A stretch of DNA of 64,000 nt from Acorus gramineus (GCA_030737835.1 JAUJYN010000027.1:1240001-1304000); one strand, 5' to 3'; counted from the stretch's first letter, positions 1 to 12,195 are shown. A program made the numbers and translations. Notes: generated from the letters alone by a model not told the origin.

Positions 1-483
1 CGCGGCAAGTGTATATAAAATATCAGAATCTACACAGGAGGTCAATAATATATCATACACAAGCAATCATGACACACAGATAATAAAAGCAGGGCTGACA
101 TGATATATACACCAAATGCGGAAGCTAAGACTGAATCTGTAATCAAAACACACTACAGATTCCATACATAATCACATGTCCTGTGAGAGCCAATATACAT
201 ACAAAGACATCCAAATACAACCAAACGCGTGCCCAAGCACGGAAAATAATACATACTGGCACAAGGGATGCTGATAGTCTCAGAAACTCGCGAGACGTGG
301 CGCTACTCCGCTACTGATGAAATCCCTCGGGGAGCTCCTCCTCCAGATCCGACTCAGATGACACTGTAGAAAATATTATGCGAGGGGTGAGCCACACGCT
401 CAGTGAACAGCACAACCCATGCATCACAGACAATATTGACTTCAACCAGATAAACCTTATCATCCACAATTAACAACAATTCC

Positions 484-840
484 TCAACTAGTGGGTCGCT
501 AACGCCAACCCACTACACCCTCACCCTCACCCTCAATGGGTGACCAAGGATATTGGGACTAACAACACATAACCAGCGGGTCGCTTCCGCCAACCCGCTA
601 CACCCTCACCCTCACCCTTCAATGGGTGACATAGGATTTTGGGACTTACAATCCAGTGGGTCGCCACATCGCCGGCCCACCATACCCTCACCCTCACCCT
701 CACCTTCAATAGGTGACCTAGGATGTTGGGACTTAACGGGCAGATAATCATCCATACACAATCCTGTGGGCCGTCACATCGCCGGCCCACCATACCCTCA
801 CCCTCACCCTCAACAGGTGACCTAGGCTCTTGGGGCTGAC
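484..840. repeat. Minisatellite inside LTR copy A (four units)
   Basis: Four imperfect units of about 78-110 bp. Each holds a GTGGGTCGC-like start, a run of CCCTCA hexamers, and a tail reading GGGTGAC followed by a form of GATNTTGGGACT. Units start near 490, 577, 655 and 765. A related array with CCCTCA runs and a GGGAGACTCTTGGGACTTTT tail lies at the same place in the copies at 5915-8489 (6450-6850) and 34350-37975 (37140-37440). It is therefore a family trait, not telomeric DNA. Confidence 0.7.
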
Positions 841-1724
841 TAGGCTGTTAGTCACCCTTGGTCCACCGATAGTCTCTCCTCACTCCGTAGGTCGTTTGGC
901 CACTCACATGTTCGGCACAGTCCTTCACCAAATCAGGAGGCGCCTACTAATGGGAGCCCCTGCACGGGACAACCTGTCTAACGCTGAGGTAGTCTCTACA
1001 CGGATCCAACGAAGGGAACAGAACAGCCTATCCATCGCATATGATCCACTCGGATCCGCAGACAACACATCATAACAACACTAATGTTCTGAATTCCTCA
1101 GAACCCACCAGGGCGCATAACTACGATGCGGGGAACATGCATAAGGTTATAACAGGGTGGAATATCGTTGGGGAAAGAAACTCGGGAGGGCAGCGTGAGT
1201 TCCCGTTATAGGACACCCCGACAACCAAACAAGGAACACGGTGTACCCTAACCAGGGTCTCACCGCTGTCCTCGCAAGGCCCCTCCCCTATAATATTCAC
1301 TATAACATGCAATTTAACAAAATACTAGCATTTAATTTAATAAATAAACTAGTAGGGCACATGCATCGGTCGGGCTTCCTAACATGGAACCAGGGGACAT
1401 GCTGCATGGCTCATACACATATCCTAAGGGTGCAAGTCCCTAATATGCAAAGTCTAGGGTAACATGCATTCTACAATTAAATCACGCTCGCATGATATAC
1501 ATATTACACATGGTCAATATTTATCCATGGTGCCCCAGGAGAGGTCGGTATACGCCCAAGTGCGTATAACACCTCTCTACTGGGTTGGATTGTCCCACTC
1601 ACCGGAGATCGAGTCGTCGCGCGACCGTCCGTCAAGATCTGCAAGATAGGGTAATCAACTGGGTGAGAAACCACACAATTTATACATAGAAATGCACAGA
1701 AATACCCAAAACTCGGATAAGCAT

Positions 1725-2260
1725 GCATACGGGCTCGCACGCATGCGAGCACGCGCGTACGCACGCGAGTCCGAGTGCCCCGACACCTACCCGAACCCCC
1801 AGTCAGCCATTCGCATGGCCCCCCGCATGCGCACGCACGAATGCGCACGCACGCACACACCCCGGCACCATCGGCGCACTGCCGCGCGCTTGCCCGCACG
1901 CCCAGACGCGCACCCGCACGCACTCGCACGCTCGCGCGCGCCCACGCGCACCGCGCGTCCAGCCCGCGCCCCTCGCGCAGCACCCCGCGCACTGCCCCAG
2001 CACGCCCCAGCATGCCCCAGCACGCCCCAGCACGAGCACGCACGCGCATGCACGCGCGCGCGCGCACTGGTTCCCTGCCCAGCGCCCAGGCGCACTGGCA
2101 GCGCGCGCGCACTCTCGCGCCAGCACCCGCGCGCACCCGCACGCCCGCTCCGCGCGCACCCGCCCACTCGCGCGCCCGCGCCCGCGCGCGTCTGCGCGCC
2201 CGCCAGCGCCCGACTGCGCGCGCGCACGCGCGCAGACCGCGCCCAGCGCGCGCCCATCCC
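1725..2260. repeat. Very CpG-rich alternating purine-pyrimidine tract inside LTR copy A
   Basis: About 535 bp made almost wholly of GCGC, CGCA, CACGC and CCAGCAC-type words. It is dense in CpG and long stretches alternate purine and pyrimidine. Open frames in several phases on both strands arise because stop codons are rare in such sequence; I do not read them as genes. The same tract, in opposite orientation, is in the LTR copy at 34350-37975 (about 35250-35560). It is missing from the copy at 5915-8489, so it is a module of only some LTR subfamilies. Confidence 0.75.
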
Positions 2261-3352
2261 ACTCTAACCTCTTTTTAACCCTCCTCAACCCCTCAGACAC
2301 TCCCTAACACACCTACCCAACATGCATGACCTTCCCAACACCCATTTAAGCCAAGAAAACCAAGAAAAAGGAGGGGAGGAGCTCACCTTGGGAGGGAAAA
2401 GAAAAGGGGGAGGTTTGGGGCCCTTCGCGCACCGAAACACCGCCGCCAGAACCACCACCTCTCCTCGGCCTCTCCTCAGCCTCCTCATGGCAGCAAACAG
2501 GGGGGGAAGAGATCATGGAAAGGGAGCTTGAGATAGGGGAGAACAAACAACATCAACAACACACAAGCACAAACCTCTTCTTCCTCCACCACCTCCTCCT
2601 CATCTTCTCATTTAGGAATTTTAACAAACACATGGAGGGTGTGTTTGAAAAGAGAGAAAGAGAGAAAAAGAGCTGGTCGTGGGATTTTGGGAGGGGAAGA
2701 GAGAGGAGAAAGAGATATTTATCAAATATCTTAAGGAAAATTTACTAAGTTGCCCTCCGACTAGAAATTCTGCGCAAGCTTCACTGGAACAGCCATAACT
2801 TCCCCGATACAGCTCCGAATTGCTTGATTCCAAGACCGATGGAAAGCTAAGAAGATTATCTACAACTTTCATGTTTATTCCATGATCAGATAATCCCTCT
2901 AGCTAATCCTAAATTAGAGCCGAACATGGAACAGGGCTGCTGCCAGAATTTCCATCCCCGGGGTATACTTGGAAAAATACCCATAACTTTTACTACAAGA
3001 ATCCAGTTGATCTAATTCCACTTCTGTGCGAAAGCTAACTCAAAACTGGACATCTCATAGTAAACTCATAATTAAACCTTTTCATCTTGGATTTTAACAA
3101 AATCAAATCCAAAAGCCAAATCAGGAATACATAACTTAGGAAAAAAAAATTATGTACCCAAATCTTCAAACAGAGCGCTCCAAATGACACAGACACAACA
3201 GGTATGTTCAGCCCAACTTTCCTTGTGGGATGACAGGGAAGGACAGTCTTCCACTAGGTGATTTGAAGATTTACATAAAATGCAGATAGTGGTAGGGCTG
3301 GAGGTGGAGACTTAATTAACAGAATCATGATCTGGTTTCATCTCTAGGGCCT

Positions 3353-4159
3353 CTACTCTACGAATGAGAGATGCAAACTTGGCTTCAGACTCAAAGCAAC
3401 TATCAATGGAATGAATACCTCCCCCTTCGAAGGCATGAGTTTCTCAGGCTCTCTAACTGTCTCCCATTGCATGGATTTTTTAGATACTTCTTCTAGAAAT
3501 GCCCATGCTTCAGTTTCATTTTTATTGGTAAATTCACCACTACACATTGATTCAACCATAGTCCTTGTGGTGTAATTCAAACCTTCATATAAAATTTGCA
3601 TTAATCTCCAAACCTCAAATCCATGATGAGGACATTGCAACAGCAAGTCCTCTAATCTCTCTAAATATCTCCATAAAGATTCTCCGTCCTTTTGAATGAA
3701 TTGATTTATATTCATGCGAATCTTAGCAGTTTTATGATTAGGAAAGAACTTCTTCAAAAATATTATAACTAATTGATCCCAAGTGGTGATAGAATTTGCA
3801 GGTAAAGCATACAACCACTTTTTAGCATTATCTTTGAGGGAGAAGTTGATTAACCTCAACCGGATGAAATCATCAGTTAGCTGTTGAAGTTTTAGAGTGG
3901 AACAAACTTTTTTAAATTCTCTAATGAAAAGATATGGATCCTCAGATCCATCAAATTTTGGGAGCATATTAATCATCCCAGGCTTGATCTCAAAGTTGTT
4001 AGCATTGGTTGTTGGTAACACAATACATGAGGGTTGCGTAGTTCTAGATGGATACATGTAATCCTTCAAGGTCTTTGGAATAACAGCTTCTAGATTTTCC
4101 ATAGTGATGGTTGGTTTAGATGAAATCACGGGACAATCAAGTGTATCGATACGAATCAA
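3353..4159 (-). CDS. gag: gag reading frame of an Athila-like Ty3/gypsy element (fossil)
   Basis: A 268-residue frame with the plant retrotransposon gag core. LPKFDGSEDPYLFIREFKKV leads into helices around LRLINFSLKDNAKKWLYALP, then WDQLVIIFLKKFFP, the CPHHGF block, and the LYEGLN and WAFLEEVSKKSMQW blocks typical of Athila-type gag. The product would form the capsid-like particle of the element. It lies downstream, on minus, of a tRNA-Asp primer site at 5039-5056 and the LTR that ends at 5064. Only the gag side of the element is visible here; the pol side would lie to the left, where long-LTR copy A now sits. The element is broken. Confidence 0.75.
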   Translation of the reverse strand: MIRIDTLDCPVISSKPTITMENLEAVIPKTLKDYMYPSRTTQPSCIVLPTTNANNFEIKPGMINMLPKFDGSEDPYLFIREFKKVCSTLKLQQLTDDFIRLRLINFSLKDNAKKWLYALPANSITTWDQLVIIFLKKFFPNHKTAKIRMNINQFIQKDGESLWRYLERLEDLLLQCPHHGFEVWRLMQILYEGLNYTTRTMVESMCSGEFTNKNETEAWAFLEEVSKKSMQWETVREPEKLMPSKGEVFIPLIVALSLKPSLHLSFVE

Positions 4160-5038
4160 TCAGTTTTTAGAATCCCTAGACCAGATGCTCATAAATCAAA
4201 ATACCCCAAATCAAGAATATACTTTCTCAACCAACAAATTATGATTTATCTTGTTAAGTGAGGGATGATGATTTTTAAAAGATCTAGTTGTTGAGGATGT
4301 TCCTCCCTAAATGGACAGCTCCTAACTGTTCCAAGATAAGCCTCAAGTTTACCAGTTTACGATCAACCACTCAACAACCAGGAAAGTGTAAAGGATTAGT
4401 GGGGGGTCTTCCACGCTTTCACGTGTTCCTCAATTAAGTAACCACTATCCTTTAAGGTAGAAACCTTATGAACCACTTTCCTAGACATCATTAAATGGTT
4501 TATTGCTCACTGGAGTATCTCTTGGCGTCTCTTGTCTTATTGAGCTCGAAAACCTAGGGCCAAGTCTAATTCATTTTAATTTAATTAGGCTCATGAGTTT
4601 GACAAATGCAGAAGATGATGATTTGTGGACCAAGGAAATGTGATGAAATCCCCACCTTATGGTATGTGGGACAGCCCTTAGATGGATTAATTGATGTGTG
4701 CTAATTGAAAAATGCACACATGAAAATCCCAATCAACCCCAAAAGTAACCCACTTGCAAAAGATTCATGAGTGAATGATATACTCACAACTCACACACAG
4801 TGAGGGAAGAATTAAATCCACCTTTTTAGCCGCGATGAAATAGTACACCTTAAGGTGTTGCCTTTGAACACTTTTGGATGGTCGTTTAGAGAGAGAGCGG
4901 TCTAAGCCTTACACCACTCCTTGTTCTGTTCTTGTAGGTTCTTGATATCCTGCAAAACATAAAGAAAAAAAAATCAGCAAAAGCAAAGAAAAAAACTAAT
5001 TCGAAAGATAAATCACATCAAATATAATTTAAAACAAT

Positions 5039-5056
5039 TCCCCGGCAACGGCGTCA
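5039..5056 (-). other. Primer-binding site for tRNA-Asp (Athila-like element)
   Basis: On the plus strand this reads CCCCGGCAACGGCGTCA, one base off the 3' end of plant tRNA-Asp without its CCA tail context. It lies 7 bp from the LTR end at 5064. Priming by tRNA-Asp is characteristic of Athila-type elements. It is not a tRNA gene: no clover-leaf body surrounds it. Confidence 0.75.
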
Positions 5057-5063
5057 AAAAACT

Positions 5064-8000
5064 TGATTGAATTTTTTAAGTTATTATTAATTACCGCAAG
5101 TGCACGGATCGTTACAGAAGAATAGATCTAGCAAATACGGGTCAATCCCACAGAGAATTGTTCAAATTAAATTATAAATTGATTTAACTAATCGAACTAG
5201 AAAGAAATATTGATGAAGGTTTATTTTTAATTATTTTTTTAAGCGAATATTAATATAAAAAGATAACTAGGGTATTAGAATCCCCCATGCAATACCAATT
5301 TAGGGATTTATATTCAAATATGAAACTCCACCATATAACTCAATCAATATTGACGTTAATCAAATACCAATCGAAAAAAAAAATATTTAAAATCATGCAT
5401 ATTAATTATTTCATAAAATGATCTATCTCCCTTCCCTTTATAAAATCTACCAACTCAATATTCAACTTGTTAAGAAGAGCATAAAATATCAGAGAACTCA
5501 ATCAAAGCATATTTTATCAAATCAAATACAAGAGATTTTGAAGAAGGTAATAAAACATTCACATAAAAGGTTTCAAAAGAGAATTGAAGGAGAGATCGAT
5601 ACTCAATAAAGAAAACAATATAGATAATTCAGATCTAAATATAAAATCCTAAACTAGCATTGCATGGTTTCATCTTCAACCCTAGTTGAAGATTTAGCTA
5701 CTAGAAAACATGATCAAACTAAAAAAATAAAAATAAAAGACATCATATTATTGAAAAATTCTTGAAAATAAAAATACTAAAGTAATATTAAAATTCAGAT
5801 CTAAATATATACAAAACAATTGAAAAGAAAAACAAAAAAAAAACTCTTGAATATTTCTCCTTTGGTTGTCCCTTTGCCTCCTTGTTTGATTCCTCTTTTC
5901 ATAGCCACTAGCTTTGTCACGCCCAAGGGCGGCCGTCCCCAAGACGTGGCAATAATGAAATATCAACTATCAATACCTGAGGTCAATAAAGACTCCAACA
6001 ACAACACACAAGGTGGCAAAGCAAAGATAGTGATAACTGACTGAAAAGCGGAAGCATAATATATAAACAATGTCTGTAAACCAAAAACATTATTACAGAC
6101 TCGAATACATAATCATTGTCCTGTGAGAGCCAAGTCTAGACCAAATAAAATACAACCTGTGCCACATGCACGATTTACAGTACATAAAATGACTCTAGGA
6201 CTGCTGACAGCCTCGCACTCGCCACCCGCCGGAAGAACGCTCCACGCCCATAAGACCACGCCACAGGAAAGCTCCAACTCCACGCCCAACACTGCCCCTG
6301 AAAAGAAACAGTATGCGAGGGGTGAGCTACAAGCTCAGTGAGTGGCTGGAAACCAATCACCATACAACAGTTCAATACTAAAGCAATATCCTTTCAAGGA
6401 AAAACATGGGTAGAAACCCAATGGATAACAAGGTCACGCGGCGGCGCGACCAACCTCACCCTCACCCTCACTCCCGGAGGGAGACTCTTGGGACTTTTAG
6501 GGAGAGACCATACCGTTGGTTGAGGAGACCCGGGATTACTGGTCCATACAACACTACTGGATCACCAACCTCACCCTCACCCTCACTCCTTGAGGGAGGC
6601 TCTTGGGACTTTTGGGGAGTGACCATACCGTTGGTCGAGGAGACCCGGGATTACTGGTCTACGCAACACTACTGGGTCATCTACATCGAGATAACTGCCC
6701 AACGATGTCTTTGAACATCGATACGAGACCAGACCCAACAACTATGGGAACGGACGAACAACGAATGGGTCACGAGGCGACGTGTCTTCACCTCATCCTC
6801 ACCCTCACTCCCGGAGGGAGACTCTTGGGACTTTTGGAAGAGATTTAGACTGCTCTACACCCTTGGTCCACCGGTAGCCCTTTCCCCGGGTAGTCACTAC
6901 CTGGTATACTCCCACGATCAGTACACTTCCGAACACCTCGGTGGTACCTACGGATGGGAGCCCTCTGTCAGGACAGCTTTTCCAATGCCGGGAAGTTCCT
7001 ACATCGGATCCAACGAAGGGGAGAACGATTTCACGCTCGCAATATCATTCGTTAACCCTCTCATCTACACAAGTAGTATAGCTAGGGGGCCCCATCGATG
7101 CGCGACGCGCGACTACGCGCGTCAAGCGCATCCCGAGGGGGGGGGATTGGATCGAACCACTCACAGATACCCAGATCATCGCGCGTCCGGTCTACGAGAT
7201 CTGCAAAACACAACCAATGATCCACAATTAAAATATGGAACCTCCTATCACACATATAAGCCTACTTCATGAAGGCCCTAACCCCTGATACTTTCATATT
7301 ATCACCCAAGACACATGCAAACAACTCCTTGACACTCAACCAAGCAAAACTGCCAAACCTGCTACAACCAGCCCTACTAATTGGTCTCCACAGCACCCAA
7401 TACACTTCCAAAAATTATGAAATAAATCATGCACATTCTCTGATATGCTGGGATCATAATCCATGAAGACATTAGAACCTAATTTTTCCTCTACAAGCCC
7501 GAAACAAATTATTTCCAGAAGCAGGTCAATTCCTACGCGAATCTGGACAGGCCATACAAAACAGGTTCTAACTTACAACACAGATATCATAATGACCCCA
7601 AATTTCATATATAACATCTAGACACATAGATGATCAAATCATAAGAAGACATAATCCTAAAAATATGCCTCTAAATACTAGATTCACTGAGATCTTTAAA
7701 AGACAGTGAGCTGCCTTACCGAAACAGGGGGAGGGAAATGGGGAGATGCGGGGTTATCGACACACCCACGACCACCTCAACCACCACCACCACTGCCACC
7801 ATCTCTTCAGCCTCTCCACCAGCCCTTCTTGGCAGAAAACAGGGGTGCAAGGGCATGAGAAGGGGATTGAGGGAAGAGAAACAACAACAACAACAACAAC
7901 AACACATGCTCACCTTTTCTCACTCTTTCTTGCACTCTATCTTGATCATCTCATGAACTCCCTCCTCCTCTTCTCCTTGATCTCCATTACTCCCAACTAT

Positions 8001-9029
8001 TATACACAAAATGAAAGGGAGAGGAGAAAAGAAAGCCTCGGATGGCTTCATTTCCTTGAGAAGGGGAGAGAGAGAGAGACAAATAGGGGGTCTTTAATTC
8101 TCATAAAGTGGGTTGGTGGGAGGGGGAGTGTTGACAAGTCAACCCAACCAATGAAAAAAACAAAACGTCAAGACTTAGTTGACCATCCCCACTTAGGCGT
8201 GTGCATTTTCTCACAATTATCCAAATCAGTAACGACCAAACCCAGATGCCATTCGTAACTGCATATTTTTCAAAACGTTATCGGAATTCAATGAAGTTTT
8301 TATGGGTAGTACGAAACAGTACCAGGACCCATAATATGCAGTTAGATTTCCAATCAGAGTACTCCAACTCCCGCAAATGGCTAAAAGCTAAAATTTTAGC
8401 AGCTCTGATCGAAAAATTAAAAAGGCCCTGAATGACCCAGAAGTGACCAAGGCTTAACCGAAATGGCTTCAAATGACACAGGCATAACAAGCCTCGAATC
8501 TCGACCATTGATTTGCAATGAAATGGATAGTCAAGATTGGCCATCAACTTTCCTCATATTAATATTTGACAAGTTTAGCAGGTATAATCTTTCATTCTCG
8601 TCATTAATTTTCTGTAAAATCTTCGGATGAATTTTTAACCCCTAATAAGGTGGAATTGTAAAATATTTATGAAACATTGATTTGTAGATCTTGAAAATAT
8701 ATTTCCAACGCTATATTTTGGACCAAAATACGATACTTGAGGGAAAAGTTATGGTAAAAAAGGTGGGACTGTTTTAACATTGATTTGAAGAATATTTGAT
8801 TGGAATTTGATTTTTGACTCTCTCCACCAAATCTTTATCTAGCATAATTTTGGATCTTCAAGAATCTTCTTGATTCTCCTTTATATCTTTAAATGCTTTA
8901 TAAAATATTTTGCATTGATAATCATCATTTATCTCAATTACCTGCAATAACAAATAAATTCTGAATATTAAAATTAGGAAATAGAAAACTAAATTAAAGG
9001 GATTAAATGTGCAAATAATACGCTTATCA
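5064..9029 (-). mobile_element. LTR of the Athila-like element, split by LTR copy B
   Basis: Read on minus, the LTR opens TGATAAGCG at 9029 and closes AATTCAATCA at 5064, next to the tRNA-Asp primer site. The block near 5093-5160 (CCGCAAGTGCACGGATCG and TCAATCCCACAGAGAATTG) is the conserved LTR tail of plant Athila/Tat elements. The long-LTR copy at 5915-8489 was inserted inside it, so the LTR's own length is close to 1.39 kb. The Athila element itself lies against the edge of the older LTR copy C at 9030, which gives the order of insertions. This is the 5' LTR; a 3' partner is not in the window. Confidence 0.7.
5915..8489 (-). mobile_element. Solo long LTR (copy B), Tekay-like, inserted in the Athila LTR
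   Basis: Both LTR ends are present. On plus it starts TGTCACGCCC at 5915 and ends GGCATAACA at 8489, the reverse of an LTR running TGTTATGCC to GGGCGTGACA. Flanking bases AGCTT (5910-5914) and AGCCT (8490-8494) look like a 5-bp target duplication with one change. No internal region is present, so it is a solo LTR of 2575 bp. Its 3' half matches copies A and E, its start matches copy E, and its middle (7250-7720) matches copy C, so it is a mosaic. The CpG-rich tract of copies A and E is absent. Confidence 0.75.
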
Positions 9030-10550
9030 AATGGTGAGTAAGATGGAGGTGGGTAGAGCACGATGCCCGCCCACAGCAACACAAACTTGCGAGAATTTTG
9101 ATGACTTCTAAATTGTACAACCAATGGTGCTCAAATCAAATATGATAACTCCTGACACATATACAAGCCTATTTCATGAAGACACCAACTCCAGATATAG
9201 CTCACAGTATGCATAATAACATAAAAACTCAAACATGCCAAAACTGACACGTCTATTGCAAACATCCTTAAACTTTGATCTCCCCAACACCAAATACACA
9301 CCAAAACATTCTGAAATAAATCACACATTCATTCACATGTGGGGATCTTAATCCATGAAGACATTGGAGTCTGATTAAACCTCTAAATGCCCAAAATAAG
9401 ATAGTTTCAGACGCTGTCACTTTCCATGCGAATCTGGACAACCCTTACAAATTAGTTTATAACTTCCAACATAGATTACATTATGACACCAAATTTCATA
9501 TATATAATCTAGACACGTGCATGATTGTGGAATATGAAGACCCAAACCTCTGAATATGCCTCTAGGTACTAGCTCGACAAAGATCTTAAGAAGACAGAGA
9601 TCTGCCTTACCTCTCTAAGCACTATCCAAGCCTCCCATCAATAATCACTTCTTCCTTAACCTAACCACTGCTGGCCCACACAAAGCAGAGTAAATAGAGA
9701 GAGGGAGGAAGGGTAAATAATATAATACAAACATACACAAGTCAAACTACATACCTAAACAACTCTCACAATTCCTCCAACAAAAGATCCACCAAGATTT
9801 CACAAACACACTCACCATATCCAATAGAAATTATAAGTAATAATAGCATGGCATGTCGAGTTCGATATGAACAAACCATTATTGTATTTCAAAACATGAA
9901 ATTCTGTATCGAGATAGTAGTATGAAACAAAGGTTATTTCCGAATTTATCTTATGTATGCGAGATCCATTCTAGCGTCACAAACCTTTTTGCTTCCACAC
10001 TAGAAGTCTCTTTCCGATATTTCTGTTATGAAAATGAAAGAAAGAGTACGAAAAAAAAGAGCATTTTTTACTTATTTTTGTTTGATCAGATCTTCTCAAC
10101 AAAGACCAGCCTAGACACCCAACAAAAGAGAGAGAATGATTGGTATAAAATGAGATTTGAGTGAGATAAGGACATAATAGAAGGGGTTATATAGTGTTTA
10201 AGCTAATATAGGGGAGGGGTGAACTTAAGCTAATCTCACCTAACCAACCAACAACACTTGGGCACCAAGCAATTGGGGAGGTGAAACTTCTTAAGCTCAC
10301 CCAAAGTGACCTATCACACCAAATGAGCTCATAAATATCCATAGACTACTCCACCACCAACCAGTAATGAATGAAAATCCGAATACCAATTGGAACTACA
10401 AAAACCCCCCCAAAAAATAAAAATTTTCATTTACGCCAAGGCATGTATCAAACCAAAGAAATCACAGATAAACCATTCAACAAAGGGAGCAAACACCAGA
10501 AAATATAACAACATCCATTTTATAGACTCCGAAATGACACAAACATAACG
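9030..10550 (-). mobile_element. Older long-LTR fragment (copy C), host of the Athila insertion
   Basis: The stretch 9120-9610 aligns with 7250-7720 of copy B block by block: the CACATATACAAGCC, CATGAAGACATT, CGCGAATCTGGACA-like and CTGCCTTACC words occur in the same order. The right end (10525-10550) is a worn form of the family terminus CTCCAAATGACACAGGCATAAC. The left part of this LTR would lie on the far side of the Athila element, outside the window. It is the most decayed of the copies, as expected if it is the oldest layer. Confidence 0.6.
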
Positions 10551-11430
10551 CTAGTGAAGTATCCTTTTCCCCTCACAAGCTTCTGCTCCACCAGCCCTCA
10601 CCAAGTTTTTGTGGGATCTTCTGACGGACTTTATGATATCACTATGCACAGCTTTTGCCCATGTATACTGATGAAGATTGTCAATGTCCGCTACAATGTC
10701 CACCAACTCCATTGCACAAGTAGAATTTGATCTGCAAAACAAAAAAGTTACGAACAAATGCAACAAAAATAAAGAACAAAAATCCTTAATGTACTCCTCG
10801 TCGTCCTTGGCAACCAAAACATTCATCTGGTTTTTGATGGCGAGGCGGAAAGATACTTCACATTTTGGGATATGAAGTGCTCTTTAAAAAAATGGATGAA
10901 AGGATCTTCCTTCCTTCAACTAGTTAGTGGACAAGCGTAATATAATTGCCACATCTTTGGGGGTAAAATGGATGATCTTCTCACGAATCTGAAAAACCTC
11001 CTTTCTGGGGACCCAATAGCTTAGAATGGTCTCTAGGAGACACTTTTCGGATGGAAAGGAAGGGATGTCGATGAATCCCCCCGAATGGTGTACGTGTTAT
11101 CATCCCAGATGCTTTGACTTCTCCTTCAACTTCATTTTTGTCATCAACTCCACCAACCTAGTGGTGGTACATCTAGTTGCAAGTGGTCTTGAAAAATTCA
11201 TCAAATTCTTGAGTTTTGCCTATACATTCGACAATCGTAAGACATTTAAAATAAATTCAGCATGTGCCCTAAGGAATTTAGGAGACTGTATAAAGATACC
11301 TTTTGTTCGGCCGTGGCCCCAACTTCCATTGTGTATGATTGGAGAGGGTTTCGATTGGAGGTTGTTCCGAGAGAGAAGAAGTGGACGATTGGAAGGGGTT
11401 TTAAGAAAGATGAAATGGATGAGGGTAGGA
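10551..11430 (-). pseudogene. Broken plant-mobile-domain / DUF1985-like gene piece
   Basis: Minus-strand translation gives two blocks typical of plant transposon-linked PMD/DUF1985 proteins. One is EKIIHFTPKDVAIILRLSTN near 10925-11000, the F-T-P-x-D-V-A-I-I-L motif. The other is MELVDIVADIDNLHQYTWAK and following residues near 10600-10720. The open stretch 10551-10826 reaches the edge of LTR copy C and stops there. The blocks are separated by stops and frame changes, so it is a relic. In plants such domains ride on MULE or Ulp1-protease transposons as well as in host MAIN-like genes. I infer a transposon origin but cannot see element ends. Confidence 0.4.
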
Positions 11431-11966
11431 ATTTGAATAAGAGAATGGATTGGAAGGGTTTTAAAGGAGAGGAAATGAACAGTCATATGGATGAATTAAT
11501 TTAAAGCAGCATATGCTTCAATAAAGGTGATTTTAGGATTATTTTATATCACTTGGATGAAAATTGCCCTCACCAATTTTCAATGTTGCACAGGTAACGA
11601 GGCCTATTAGCCTTTTCAACAAAGATATGAGTAATAAATTGTATAGGGATTTACTTCCATCAGGATTCCAAACACATGATGACCTGCAAATGTCAAATCA
11701 ATATGTACATTTGTGCAAATCAAATTAAATATAAGGATGACACATGCTCTTCTAACAAAGCATATGCTCTGCAATAGAAGCATATAACAATATTGTAAAA
11801 AATAATGATTGTATATGCTCTTCAAACGAAACATACGAGTAAAAAAAACATATATATGCTTCGATTGTTGTACATAACAAAAATATGCAAAGGGAAACAC
11901 AGGTACTTTGAGAAAAGCAAAGAAACATGCATGTTATGAATAGAAAAACATTCAATAAGCTTTAGC

Positions 11967-12195
11967 ATGGTAACTTTTTTTTAGAATTAAAAATTCCTAA
12001 CAGAGTAAAGGAGCGATGGAGGTGAAAAAACATGGTGATTTTTTTCCAGAATTAAAATTCCTAACTAAATAAATGAACAGTGGAGGTGAATGAGTTTGAT
12101 TTTTTTCAGAATTCAAAATTCCTAACTGAATAAAACATTAGTGGAGATTAAAAGTTGGTTTTTGTTTTCAAATTTTAAAATTCTAAACTAAAAAA
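11967..12195. repeat. Imperfect tandem repeat, about four units of 61-64 bp
   Basis: Each unit runs: a T-run, an AGAATTAAAATTCCTAAC-like core, an A-rich stretch, then AGTGGAGGTGAA or a worn form. Units start near 11967, 12032, 12093 and 12153 and decay toward the right. Confidence 0.6.

Larger units (their letters stand above)
1..3200 (-). mobile_element. Long LTR (copy A) of a Tekay/Del-like Ty3/gypsy chromovirus family
   Basis: Fossil LTR on the minus strand. The LTR start (read on minus) is at 3200 and matches, with changes, the TGTTATGCCTGTGTCATTTG terminus seen in sister copies. The 3' part (1-1650) aligns with the copies at 5915-8489 and 34350-37975. The left edge of the window falls a few tens of bases short of the LTR's other end, so it may be a solo LTR or the 5' LTR of an element running out of the window. 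Directly right of 3200 is sequence attached to the Athila-like gag, which suggests insertion into that element. The family is inferred from the copy at 34350, which has a tRNA-Met type primer site and Ty3/gypsy integrase-like remnants. Confidence 0.7.

Noticed and set aside
484-840. CCCTCA hexamer runs as possible telomeric sequence
   Set aside because: The plant telomere unit is CCCTAAA. These runs are short and part of an LTR minisatellite.
1504-2300. Long overlapping open frames on both strands (up to 252 residues) rich in Arg, Ala, Pro and Cys
   Set aside because: They lie in the CpG-rich tract, where stop codons are rare in every frame. All frames are open together, none has a motif, and the tract is part of an LTR.
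7716-7956. Open frames with poly-Cys or poly-Gln and poly-His
   Set aside because: Produced by CAA and CCA triplet runs within LTR copy B.
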